Assembly: GCA_021292165.1 (NCBI GenBank)
Contig: JAHFWL010000248.1
Location: 124,001 to 188,000, forward strand
Direction: 5' to 3'
From: Shinisaurus crocodilurus
Taxonomy: Eukaryota; Chordata; Lepidosauria; Squamata; Shinisauridae
DNA: 64,000 nucleotides
The translations under genes were made by a program, and so were the position numbers. Numbering within the stretch: the first letter of the stretch is position 1; every line of letters starts with the position of its first letter. Below are positions 1-10,917 of this stretch, one piece after another. The notes under the pieces are model-generated. The model ran no database searches and was not told the DNA's origin. It worked only from the letters and a program-made list of their open reading frames with translations.

Positions 1-73
1 TACTGCAAAGCAAAATGTGCCTGTCACCCTCAATCCTAAACATATTTACCATATTTAAAATTGAAGCCATAAG

Positions 74-356
74 CAGGGCCAGCCTGAGTCATTCTGCTGC
101 TTGAGGCGAGGGGCAAGATGGTGTCCTCCCTGTCCCAATTCCATGTATTGGGAAGCTGACCAGACTGGCAGTTGAATTTTACTTCAGTTCTGGTGACAGG
201 GAGCATCTAGGGACAGCAGGCTAGCTTACGGGGTGCAGGGCAGGCCATGTGGCACACAGATCTCTGTCCTCCAGCACCTCGTCGTTGCTCCCTGACCCCC
301 AGCATCTGCCACATGAGGCAACTGCCTCATTCTGGCTGATGGCAAGACTGGCCCTG
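74..356. mobile_element. hAT-like non-autonomous DNA element
   Basis: The ends are inverted (CAGGGCCAG ... CTGGCCCTG). They are flanked by imperfect 8-bp repeats (gccataag at 66-73, accatagt at 357-364; 5 of 8 match), which suits an old hAT insertion. There is no coding capacity. Confidence 0.5.
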
Positions 357-1957
357 ACCATAGTTGCTCTATTGTCTCAAGTTGAACTCTCAACAGATAT
401 CCATTCCCTCAAACTTACCCGGAACCAAAGGTTCACTATATGGCTGTCAGCAAGCCACTGTATCTGTGCCTTGGTTTTCTAACAATTAAATGGAAGAGTC
501 ATCAATGATCTCACAGTACATCACCTTCCATAGAAAGCCCCCACTCCCCCACCCCCAAATATTCATTCAGCAGGCTCAGACATTTCCAGTTAATGCAGGA
601 GCCTCAGAGATCATTCCATTTAATCCAGGTTGGAACTTGCCTTTTCCTTATTTACCTTATGAAGCACACTGCTTCCCACACATAACTTTATCAAGCATGA
701 ATCATTCAGCTGTGTTTAATAGGCACAACCAGACTGCCCACCAAAGTATTTCAGACTCCTTTGCTCAGTCAGGATAGCCAAATTCTCATCTAGAAATTCC
801 ACTCAAATGCAAAACTGACCATATGTTTTCTGAATAGGAGCATCCCTTCATAAACAAAGAAAATCTCCATGAATCTCCAGAAGGCCTCTAGCCTTCTGCC
901 ATGCCGTCAACTTCTGCCCTTCTCAGACCAACTACATTTCTTATCCTTCCTTATGCAATGCCAAGCAGATGTTCTGTTTCCTTTGACTCTTATCACTAAC
1001 TTGCTTTCTTCCTTAAAATTTCCCTCACTGTAATAGTTTCACAGTAACCATTTTGTATCTGCAGAACAGCCGGCAATGTGCAAAAATATAGACAAGTGTT
1101 CCAACTTCTCACAGCCTTTACAGTGAAAACTGTTTTTCTCCATGTATTGTTTGTACAGTGGCAGTGATTTTTTTTTTCAGGTGCACAAGTGTTCAATGTA
1201 AACACTAAAGGAAATGGTTCATAACATCCCGGAAGATGTGACAGCAGTTCTTTGAAACATGGGGGGGGGGGGGGGGGATAGTTACCAAGCATAGTTTTAG
1301 AAAATAAGCTAAACATATCCCAAATCCAAAAGGAAAACATTTAAAAGTTTAGCTTATTTAACAACACGCTGAAGGGAAACAGGAAAATTGTGAATAACTT
1401 TAAAATGGCTAAAGAAGAGACGAAGAAACTTCCTTAACCCGGATGGTGCAGCTGTAGCTGAGTAAATAGTGGACATTTTAAGGGTTCAAAAGGACACCTA
1501 ACCCTTTAGACCTGTTTTTTTAATCTTTCAAAAAAAAAATTGGAAAAGAGTGATGTTCATCTAGTCGACTTCCTTTTTGTTGCACATTGTCCTCATCTGT
1601 TGCCCTACTGAAATAAGAGCTCCCGATTTAAAAAAAAAAAAATAATAATAATAATATAAATGGTATTTTCAAATATGCAGCTGAAGAGCTGAAAATTAGG
1701 AATTATATTTGTAATTCATAATCAGAACTGTATTTCTGCCTTCCTTTCTCTATAAGCACAGTACAAAGGCACAGTCTCCAACTTCCAACCTTATCAAAGT
1801 ATGTTTACTTGGCAGTAAGCTCAATTTACTGGAGTGGAACTTCTGAGTAAGCATACCTAGGACTGCCCCTATAAAAGACATGCAGACCAATGCTATGTAT
1901 GTACTCCGAAGCAAGTCCACCAAGTTCAGTGGAGCTCACTTCCAAGTGTGTCTAAGG

Positions 1958-2035
1958 CTGCAATCCAATGCACACTTGAGAGGAACACCCATTGAGCTTA
2001 GTGGGAGTTACCTCCAAGAACATACACACAGGAAT
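1958..2035. mobile_element. Short palindromic MITE (old copy)
   Basis: The ends read as inverted 'ctgcaatcc ... ataggattgcag'-type sequence around a core related to 'cccattgag..tagtggga'. It belongs to the same family as the copies at 11231, 54791, 57574 and 63503. This copy is diverged. Confidence 0.4.
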
Positions 2036-2469
2036 AGTCGGCTATAGCTTTGAAGACTATGACATTACTTTTTCTAGCCTTGCATCTTAATTATGCACAC
2101 ATGATGTAGGTGATGTAGGGTCACATGTACATCTATTTCATAGCAAAACTTAGCATTCCATTAAAATTCGCTAGATATGCATTTGTCAGCAAACTTCCTG
2201 GTATTTATGTCCACTGAAAGGAACAGGTCTTCCACTGTTTCTTTATCATGCTACTCATCTCTCAAGTCCCTAAATAACTGAAGCTGGCATATTAATTAGC
2301 TAGCACAAAGCCCAGTTCCTAGACTTATGTCAGCAGTAAGATAGGCAGGGACAATATTATTATTACAAAAAGAGGCATTAAGATGTTATACTGGTTCCGC
2401 AGCAATGCCAACTTTGTGGGAGGAAGCCCTGCCAGTGTGTAGCATCATAGTTTCTCCAACCCTGAAGAA

Positions 2470-2646
2470 ACATAGGAAGCTGCCTTATACTGAGTCAGAC
2501 CATTGATCCATCTAACCCAGTATTGTTGACACTGACTGGCAGCAGCTCTCCAGGGTTTCAAACAGGATTCTTTCCTAGCCCTACCTGGAGAAGCCAGGCA
2601 CGCATGTGCTCTATCACTGAGCTATGGACCTTCACCTATGGCCCTT
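2470..2646 (-). mobile_element. tRNA-derived SINE, minus orientation
   Basis: The minus strand begins with a degenerate tRNA-like A box ('tagctcagtgatagagca' type, near 2610-2630). Its other end matches the common reptile SINE body reading 'gctgccttatactgagtcaga' on the plus strand. Another, older copy lies at 57690-57883. The family name is not assigned. Confidence 0.55.
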
Positions 2647-3188
2647 CCCCTCCTGGGAAGAACCCTAAAGTGGTTTAGGAATAGGTGTACATCAATCTAT
2701 ATACTGACTAAGCTAACCCATAGTATGGGTTGTGGAATTCTGGGTTGTTGTGATCTGTGAATTCAGCCACACTAACGAACAATGATTTGTTAACCATGAA
2801 CATTCCAGAAAAAGAAGCCATGGTTTCTTGTTGGGCCGTGAACTCTAACCATCAGTTGCAATTACGTGTGAACCCAAAACTGTGGGTTGTTCATGGATTG
2901 TTTTGCCAGGCTACAGAAGCAGTGGGCAAGAGCAATTTAAAAAAACAACAACCAGCCACTCTACATGCCACTACTACAGCACTGCAAAGGCATTTGGGAT
3001 ACAGGGAGGGAGCAGGCGGACGATGGAAAACAAGCCAGGGATTGAGAAATCAAACCTCGATCATCTGCCAGAAGAACCCTGGATAGGGCAACAAACCATG
3101 GGTCAGCGTTATGTGCGAACCAGACCATTGATTTATACGAAGTATTCGGAAATGTATTCGGACATGCATCAAAACTTAGCTGCTATGT

Positions 3189-3213
3189 ACCACCACCACC
3201 ACCACCACCACAC
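3189..3213 (+). repeat. (CAC)n microsatellite
   Basis: Tandem CAC trinucleotides lie inside a repeat-rich stretch (2690-3140). That stretch has 'gggttgtt'-type short inverted motifs like those of the fold-back elements. Confidence 0.8.
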
Positions 3214-3602
3214 ACTGCTCACATATCAAATGGGATGCAGGAGCATGTGAAGTGTTTTCCACCAGAATGCACATTACCCTTTCTTGTTGGATCCATTTTA
3301 TAACCTTCAAGCCTGAAATTCTCCAGCTCCAGTCTCTCATTCAGGACTGACATATACTTGAGTGGTCAGCCCTGTGAGAAAACTCAACTGCTCCTTCAAA
3401 CGGCACCAGTGAGAAAGCTACTGCCTGCCACCCCCAAAAGGCAAACAAATCCTGTCACAGGAAAAATCTTCTCAAACTAACTTCTACAAATCCAGGCAAA
3501 TGCAGCTAAACTAAAGCCTAAGCTAACAGCAGCCCATACCATCTTTTAACACTGCTGAGAAGAAATGGGCAACTCTACAAGCATCAAAATCATCTGTTTA
3601 AG

Positions 3603-3690
3603 AGCACAATTCTATGCATGTCTACTCAGTTTGAGTACTGAGTACAATAAGGCTCACTTCAAGGTAAATGGGTATAGGACTGCAACCTTG
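3603..3690. mobile_element. Short palindromic MITE
   Basis: It starts 'gcacaattctatgcatgtct' and ends 'tataggactgcaacc', the same outward-inverted termini as other copies in this window. The core is diverged. Confidence 0.45.
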
Positions 3691-5594
3691 CTGCTGATAA
3701 TAGAGGCAGTGTGCCCATGCAGAGATTAGACAATTTTTACACTGTGTTTTGGGAACACTTTTAACCTTATCTCTGCATTACCAAACCATCTGCCACTAAT
3801 TGAATAGGTAGACTTCAGAAGCTTCTTCAAAGGACCAGTGCAAGCAAAACACTGCTGATCAGCTAACTATAGTCAAGAGAGCAGTACTTAGCTTCACATG
3901 CTCCCTCCCCTTCTATGTCAGAGTTAACCATCTAGTTAGCTTTTTAACCAGTTTTGCAATCAAGGTATCAAGCTGGTTTGCAAACCCTAGTTAACATCAG
4001 TACAGACATAACAACATACCATGGTTAATTCTGAAAGTGGGATGGAGAATGAAAGGTGAAAGGATGAAGAAGAGAGAGCTCATCCACACTTCCAGTCTCT
4101 CAAGTATGGTTAAGAGAGTGGTAGCATGATTTCTGCACCAGGCCTCCGAGTTGTTTTACCAGTGTTTTAATACTGCCACAAATGGAAAAATCTGAAGTTC
4201 ATACAATGTATGTGTATCTGCATTTATTCCTTCTACTTCTTTTCATGTTGTCCTGCCTCTTTCCATGTTGGTGCTTATTTCTCATACTCCGCTTCATGAA
4301 CTGCCCCCATACAACTTCTCCAATCAGAAAACATGGGACAGAGCAAGACATTAATCTGCCTGAAGCAGAGCAGAGAACAGCACCCCTCCCCCACTTCCTG
4401 GATATCAAAGTGTATAGTACGAAGGCTAGCACCTCTTCCCTCCCTGGCAGTAAAATTGTAATAACACATTATAGAACTATAAATTTCCTGCCATTTCATG
4501 ACACCCAAAATCAGCTGCCTGAGGCAGCTGCCTCACTCTGCCAAGTGGTAGGGCAGGCCCCTTCTTCCACTTTATATAGATTGTCTGTAGTGATGGGCAA
4601 ACTCTACTCAGCTGGAAATTGGTTGGTATTTACGAACTTTGTTGGAGAACTCTTAGGGAAAAGCTCATAACCCAACTTGTAACATTGGCACATGCACGCT
4701 GATACACTTTGTTGTATTTTGCTGGTTTGGATGTCACAGTAAGTCAGGGTTTCACACTGGTGCACACTGCCTGATTGCACCCACAGCAAGCGGGAGCAGC
4801 TCAACAAAACATTTTGCCCGTGGTTTCGTTTAGTGTTTAGCCTTTGTCCAAGGTTCACTGGCTTAGAAGCCAGAGAAAGAACTCAAGCCTCAAGATGGTC
4901 ATCTAGTTTTTGTCCAACTGATCACAGGTTAGAAAGTGCTGTGCAAAAGCCAAAGGTTGCACATGTGCAGGATCTTATTTTACTTTCTAAGCTAAGTCAA
5001 AACCTCTGGTGAAATGATGCTCCATTCACAGTATATCTGAGCACTACCAGCAGGACAAGTTTCTATCCTGAGCTTGATAATTACAACCTGGCAGCATCAC
5101 TAGTTGTTTCCAGGAATCTTATCTTGATTAGCCCCCTTCCCCCTTCCATTTTACCCATTATTAGCTTACCTTTGGCACAGGAATGCACTTCAGACAAAGA
5201 GCTGCTTTGATCTTAGAATGAGATATTAACTCAGAAGAGAGTGCAGTTTGCAAGGTACAATAAAAATTCACCACACTGAAAAGTCGGGCCTAGAGTAACT
5301 GCTCAACCACTTTAGGATCCATAAGTCTTTTTGTTAAACAACTGGGAGTCAGAAACCTTGAAGATCTACTGCAAATCACCCAGAGTTCTACCACTAGATC
5401 ATAATCTACTTCCTCTCCACCCCTGATCTTGATTAAGATGGAATATGCTCTTGGGAAAAGAAATGAAATATCAAGGTACAATTAGCATTAAGAATTCTGT
5501 TAAGGCTATATAAAGTGAAAGAACATGCGCTGGCAAATATTTACTTATTATAATACATGCACATTTAGGACCATTTTCACACAAGAGCACAATT

Positions 5595-5865
5595 CTCAAA
5601 AGATAGATCGTAGAAAAGTAGCGTTGGAAGGGGCCTATAAGACCATCAAGTCCAACCCCCTGCTCAATGCAGGAATCCAGGTCAAAGCATCCCTGACAGA
5701 TGTCCGTCCAGCTGCCCTCGAATGCCTCCAGAGTGGGAGAGCCCACCACCTCCCTAGGTAGTTGGTTCCATTGTCTTATTGCTCTAACAGTCAGGAAATT
5801 TTCCCTGATGTTTAGGTGGAATCTGGCTTCTTGTAACTAGAGCCCATTATTCGTTTACATTCTGC
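5595..5865 (-). mobile_element. CR1 LINE, 5'-truncated 3' end
   Basis: On the minus strand this ends in the CR1 terminal sequence ('gggttggacttgatggtctt ... ccccttcca'). It overlaps, at about 90% by eye, the 3' end of the longer CR1 copy at 44886-46897. Only the last part of ORF2 and the short 3' UTR remain. Confidence 0.85.
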
Positions 5866-6600
5866 TCTCTCCACCCCCAACAAACCCAAGACTTTTGCTA
5901 TCTATTACAAAGACAATAATAGTTTACGAAGTCCAGAGCTCAGTCAGATAGCAAAACTGTGTGTCACCAGAAGGACAACAGATAAGAGCAGTCACTTGGG
6001 CTTCACTCCTGCACAGACCTAGTCACTCATTCACAAGGACAGCAGCCACCATAGGTCAACGGAAATTCAACGTTGGATCTGGGCATGGATTCAAATTCCA
6101 ACCACAGACCTTGGTTGTTTTACAAGTCATTCAGGATACCATGTTTGCAGCTGGCTCCATTGTGGTTCCCATGCCACTCCTGGAGCTTATCTTTTGCCTG
6201 TGTAGCTTGGGAGTACTATTCACAAAACATGCTAGCAACACCCAGCACTTGAACAGATTTATATGCTCCTAGGATGATGTAGAAATAGCCATGAAGGCTG
6301 GAGTAACAATGCAATTCTGGGTAGGTAACATATGAATCAGTCCATAAAGGCTGATTTGCAAATTACCAGTACAGCTACACCATGCATACCTGCAGTGTAT
6401 AATATAAGTTCAGAGAGAACTAAGCATGCCTGTATCTGAATAGACTGCATCCAGTTTCATCGCATGGTCATACTAGAATGTCACAAAGAACTGGCTGGCA
6501 TGCACATACATACACACACAACTTAGCACATATTACCTATAGCACATACGGCACATATTACTTTATATAGCACAATGCACATAGTACAGGCCTGTGGCTA

Positions 6601-6766
6601 CAGGCCTGTGGTTCACGCTGGCTCAGCTTGTCTGAGTGTGGAAAGCTAAGCAGGGTCAGCCCTGGTTATTACTTGGATGGGAGACCCCTCCTCTAGTTTC
6701 CTGCATTGAGCAGGGGGTTGGACTCGATGGCCTTGTGGGCCCCTTCCAGCTCTATGAATCTATGAA
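6601..6766 (+). mobile_element. 5S-rRNA-headed SINE with CR1 3' tail
   Basis: The head (6624-6688) matches the internal promoter half of vertebrate 5S rRNA, including 'agctaagcagggtc' and 'ttacttggatgggagacc'. The tail (6701-6766) is the CR1 3' end ('gagcagggggttggactcga ... ctatgaatctatgaa'). The first bases, 'caggcctgtgg', are duplicated just upstream at 6587-6598. Confidence 0.8.
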
Positions 6767-7149
6767 CCTAACAATGCAAATCTACTCAGAAGTAACTTCT
6801 GTTGAGTTACTCAGAGATAAGTGTCTATACCAGGACTGTAGAACCTCTTTCAGCCTGTCAGATTCCATTTTGGAGAAGCTTTCAGGGGTCTTTCTAGTGG
6901 TGGGTGGGACCAAAGGCAAGGGCGGCATGGCCAAAACCACCAGCTTATTTTAGCTTCAAGCTCTTACTTCCAGTAACTAAGCCTCAGAAGAGGCATTTCA
7001 ATGTTTTAGAATGGGGGGGGACGGACGGACACTGCACAAAAAGTGGGAAACCACCAAACAATCGGTTGTTGGGGGAAAGGGGCTGTGGCCAAGGGAATAG
7101 ATATGGCCATCTGGGGAATCCCAAGAGAGCCAAATTTAGCACCCAGGCC

Positions 7150-7787
7150 CAGGGCTGGTGCAAGGCAGTTTGGTGCCCTAGGCAAGATCAGATATTTAGC
7201 TCCCCCTCCCACTTGAGCCCTCCCTCCCTCCAGCCCTATGCCCATTATGAAATAAAAGTCAATTGGCAAACCTCAGCATATTTACGTGGAAGTAAGCCCC
7301 ATGGAAATGAATAGTATCAACTTTTCAGTAGATTTGGCTGAGCGGTGACTCAGCTGCTCCGCTTCCCCGGGCTAACCTTCGCCGCCTGGCTCTTGCTGCA
7401 CCACCTTGGACCCCCCATGGCTCTGGCGTCCTCCTTCTTGACAGGTAAGGATGGGCACAGGGATGTTGAGGGCGGGGGTGGGTGGGTCCAGGCAAATGCA
7501 CATTATGCCAGGATTGTCTGTGATAAAGAGGATCTGTAGAACTTCTCCTTCATTTTCACATTTGGCAACAGAGCCTGTATGAGAATTTAAAATGATAAAT
7601 TCATTTTCCATTGTGGACAGAGTGAGGAAAAAGTATTAATTTTTAAATTCTCATACAGGCTCTGTTGCCAAATGTGAAAATGAGGGTGGGGGGGAGACGC
7701 TTTTCCACCCCAAGGCATTTCTGGCACCCCCTTTAGCCCGGCGCCCTAGGCAGCTGCCTAGTTCGCCTAATGGTAGCACCGACCCTG
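7150..7787. mobile_element. hAT-type element, 638 bp, perfect 8-bp TSD
   Basis: The inverted ends (CAGGGCTGGTGC ... GCACCGACCCTG) are flanked by a perfect 8-bp duplication, cccaggcc, at 7142-7149 and 7788-7795. Its outer ~80 bp at each side match the short elements at 34804-34967 and 62430-62595, so it is a longer member of the same family. The interior holds a GC-rich block (7330-7470) and a perfect 43-bp inverted repeat. It encodes no transposase. Confidence 0.85.
7550..7683. repeat. Perfect 43-bp inverted repeat
   Basis: Arms 7550-7592 and 7641-7683 are exact reverse complements over 43 bases, separated by 48 bases. The repeat lies inside the hAT element at 7150-7787 and is absent from the shorter family members here. 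Confidence 0.9.
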
Positions 7788-8524
7788 CCCAGGCCTGAGG
7801 TTCTACACCCTTGCAGCCTAAATCAAATAGTAGAGAATAACTACAAGTAAAAAAAAAGGTATTGAAAGTTGTTGCTATGCTGTCATCAGAGAACAGGATG
7901 CCACAGTTACTGGTACTTTTTATTAGATCAGTCTCCACCGGAATAGTTTACACATAAATTAACCAATACTCTTCAGATGGCATACAAAGATAGCACTTTC
8001 TATTTAGCAACTTTTAGCCAAGGCTGCAATACGGGCAGAGCAAGCCTATGGCCCCTAGAGGGCCATAAGATTGTTCAGATTCCCAGCTCCAACATCAAAG
8101 AAAGAGCTCTAACATCAGAGCTGGAAATCTGTGCTCAGATCCCCCTCCCCTGCTCACAGCCAGTGCAGAAAGAACCATGTCTCCCAAGGTCATATGACCA
8201 ATCTCGGAGAAGGGGTGAAGAGGGCATTCCAGGGGGCGGGGAGGGGAGGAGACTGGGTCCACCAGGATACAATGTATGTTGTATCCCGGTGATGCTCCTC
8301 CAGCCTCCTTCCCTCTTTGTCAGAAGCGCCTCAGCAAAATGGCCAAAATCAGCCATCTAGCTGATTTGCAGGGCGGGAGGAGCACAGAGGCGAAGATCGC
8401 CTCCATGCTCCTCCTGCCCTGCATAGGATGCCTGCCCTGTACTGTAATCCTCTGAGTTCGGAGGCTTACAGGCATCCCCATTGGTTTATGTCCTAAATGC
8501 ACTTTAGAGCGTAATCCAATGGGG

Positions 8525-8566
8525 TTTTAGTATAACCTACTTCCATGGAAGTAGGCTATACTAAAA
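8525..8566. repeat. 20-bp-arm palindrome
   Basis: Arms 8525-8544 and 8547-8566 are inverted copies with one mismatch around a 2-base centre (core cttccatggaag). It lies in a stretch (8028-8516) that resembles the ~200-bp inverted-end MITE at 17978-18185. Confidence 0.85.
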
Positions 8567-8689
8567 TCAAAGCAGTTTACTTCCAAGTAAATATACTTAT
8601 AAGGGTGTGTTAGTTATTTGAAATTCTGTGAAGTGTGATACAAAAGCTTGACCAAAAGAAGAAGTTCCGAATGAAAATATTTTCAGTGC

Positions 8690-8823
8690 AATACTATGCC
8701 TGTCTACTAAACTCTACTGAGGTCAATGAGATTTACTCCCTGATAAGTGTAATCTTGTACACACTTACCAGGGAGTAGGTCCCACTGAATTTATTTCTGA
8801 GTAGACATGCAAAGGATTGCATT
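8690..8823. mobile_element. Palindromic MITE, longer variant
   Basis: It runs from 'tgcaatactatgcctgtcta' to 'gtagacatgcaaaggattgca'. The terminal ~20 bases are inverted and the centre carries two inverted 'tactccctg / cagggagta' blocks. Confidence 0.6.
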
Positions 8824-10290
8824 GTTAGTGTGTTAACAAGCAGCCCTCATACAATCAATTAAAAATAGATCAAATTGCCTATTGTAACAGACAGATTAGA
8901 TGCAAAAATATTAGCTGTTTTAAAACACAGTACCATAGCCTGCAAACCATTAAACATGAGCTCCACACAGCATATTATAATGTGATACAAAGCAGACTTT
9001 GTTTTCCCTAATCGAGGCCATGGCATAAAAATAATATATGCCTTTGTTTTCTAAATCATGATGGGATAGTTAGGGTCAAACTTAACCAAAAAGCATGCCA
9101 GAAAATTAGGTGTACAGATGAGAAATCTTTGTTGTGAAAAATCCTCTCTACTGTCCACTACAGCAAAGTTCAAATAAGAGGAAGTTTACTAAAAGTCCAT
9201 CTTCCTTGGGCTATTTATTACTGAAGTGCCAGCTATAGGCCTGGAGCTTACACAGAAGCCTTCTACAGAATATCAGAAATACACTCAGCAGTTCCCCAAT
9301 GATACATACATTCTGTATAACTCGAAAGCTTGCTGCATATTTAGGATTCAATAAAAGTCAACTATCTGCGTGCTTCACACAACTACAGTCCATACCAATC
9401 TGAACTGCTAGCGGTAGAACAGAATACACATATATAACTTAAAGCCCCCAACCAGTACACTTCCTCTCCTGGGAAAAACAACAATGGAGAGTCCTTGGCT
9501 TTCGGGTACTACCCCATGGTTCTACAAGACGACCCCCCCCCCACCAAAAAAAGTGGGGGAGGAAAAGAAAGATACATTCCCTTCCATTTCTGCCAACCCA
9601 AGAAAAGAATGAGTATGGATTATTCTCCAATACATGATACAGGAAACTGGGGATTTGTTTACTCCCAACTGTTGGGATCCCAAGAAAGAAAGAATTACCA
9701 GACACCACGAAAAAGCAGCTTTAAAAAAACCCGCAGGAAGAAGAGCTCTTCGTTTCACCCTCCAGGGTAGACCTTGGGCGAGTATTCGTTATGAAAAGCT
9801 CTCGAAAGAGCCGGGGGGGGGGGCCTTAAGGTGATGAGGGAATAGGATTGAGAATAAACTGGGGGAGAGGGTGCTTCAGGACCCCTTTAGGGCACTGGCC
9901 TCCTTCCAGTCGGTGGGCTCCTCGCTTCTCACCCTTTCCCGCTAAGAAAAAAAAAAGAGAGACAAGAGTAGAGACAAAAGACGAGATTGGGAGCGTCTGA
10001 ACGACGAAAGAGCTGAACTTCCAGCCGAGAGGAAGTTTAGGCGACCCCCAACTCCCAAAATCCCCTCTCTTCCCTTCTCGGGTCTTTAAGGAAAAGAATG
10101 ACCCGGGAGGAGTGGAGGGGGGGAGAAAGGAGAAGCCGCTTCCTTGCATTGTCTATTCAGCCGCCTCCGGCCGAGCAGCCCGCTCCTCTCTGGGTTGCTT
10201 TTTTTGTCTGCACTTTGGGACCGGTGGGAGAAAGAAAACTACTCCGCAACTTTTCTCCGCGCGCCGCTCATCCCGCTGTCGGGCACTCAC

Positions 10291-10303
10291 CGGCTGAACT
10301 CAT
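10291..10303 (-). CDS. FGD6: FGD6 first coding exon (13 nt: M-S-S-A + split codon)
   Basis: On the minus strand ATG AGT TCA GCC G is followed directly by a consensus donor, gtgagt (10285-10290). The start has A at -3. Human FGD6, a Rho-family (CDC42) guanine-nucleotide exchange factor with FYVE and PH domains that acts in actin remodelling, begins M-T-S-A-A and sits head-to-head with VEZT. The residues, the phase-1 split and the position opposite VEZT all fit. Nothing else of the gene is inside the window; the large second exon would lie before position 1. With only four complete codons the call rests mainly on gene order, so a chance match or a noncoding divergent transcript cannot be excluded from sequence alone. 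Confidence 0.55.
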
Positions 10304-10838
10304 GGTGCCTCCCTCCCATGCGCCTTCCTCGTCTGCCTGCCTCAACCACCCCCGGGGGGCCCTTTTTAAGGCATAGCGGCCCCACTGGAGGCTGCTGCGG
10401 AGGAGGGAAAAGTCCGCGTCTCTGTCTCGGAGACTGCTGCTGAAAAGCGCAGCGCGTTCCTCTGGCTCCTGTATAACATTCCCGCAGCGCAGAGCCTGCC
10501 TGCCTGCCTGCCTGACGGAACGAGCTCCGGCGGCCGCTTGCGCTTAGAACGGATTCTCCTGCGCGCTGCGACGCAAGAGCCCCCTACAGGCCAAGAACCG
10601 CCAGCACAAGCGCACCCACAGATCCTTCTGCCTCTGACTCGTCCTTTCATCTTCTTTTTCCTCTCTCCGCTCCGTTGCAAGAGAAACCTCCAATCACGGC
10701 AGCACAACAAAGGGCGGTACCTGTTGTACTCTTTCTTCCCTCCCTCTGCCGCGGTGGCTGTTGGGAATTGTAGTTTTCTGACGCCAGCGGTTGGGCTGTA
10801 CAAGGGAGATTATACCGCCAGGGCTCGGCGGACTCGGT

Positions 10839-10850
10839 TTCCCATCATGC
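10839..10850 (+). promoter_or_regulatory. ZNF143/THAP11-like site
   Basis: TTCCCATCATGC matches the core of the SBS motif recognised by ZNF143 and THAP11. It lies 32 bp upstream of the VEZT start codon. A second, inverted ACTACAATTCCC is at 10763-10774. This is known from motif memory, not tested. Confidence 0.5.
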
Positions 10851-10881
10851 TTAGAGAGAGCGGCACGGATGGCGGAGAAGG

Positions 10882-10917
10882 ATGACACCGGAGTTTGACG
10901 ACGAAGTGGTGTTTGAG
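10882..10917 (+). CDS. VEZT: VEZT coding exon 1 (residues 1-12)
   Basis: It encodes MTPEFDEEVVFE and ends at donor gtgggt in phase 0. The start has A at -3. An upstream ATG at 10869 opens a 9-codon out-of-frame ORF (stop at 10896-10898) that overlaps the true start and could dampen translation. A second GT (gtggcg) four bases downstream would give a phase-1 exon end; see the finding on the orphan exons. Confidence 0.92.

Larger units (their letters stand above)
1..10290 (-). other. FGD6: Intron 1 of FGD6 (inferred)
   Basis: This stretch lies downstream, on the minus strand, of the short first coding exon of FGD6 and before any second exon, so it is read as FGD6 intron 1. I saw no coding exon in it. 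Contents recognised: a hAT-like element (74-356), palindromic MITEs (1958-2035, 3603-3690, 8690-8823), a tRNA-headed SINE (2470-2646), a CR1 3' end (5595-5865), a 5S-CR1 SINE (6601-6766) and a 638-bp hAT element (7150-7787). A run of 17 G lies near 1261-1277. Stretches 360-1950, 3700-5590, 5870-6590 and 8830-10000 show nothing I can name beyond AT-rich intron sequence, simple runs, and a short piece near 4507-4561 that resembles the right end of the 74-356 element. The assignment depends on the exon 1 call and on human gene order. Confidence 0.5.

Noticed and set aside
2882..3250. 122-residue open frame with a run of eight histidines
   Set aside because: The His run is a (CAC)n microsatellite inside repeat-rich intron; no splice context or homology.
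6624..6688. 5S rRNA gene
   Set aside because: Only the internal promoter half of 5S is present and it is followed by a CR1 tail; six copies of the same chimera show it is a SINE.
7345..7446. Signal-peptide-like open frame ending at a gtaagg donor
   Set aside because: It lies inside a hAT element with a perfect TSD, and no following exon was seen.
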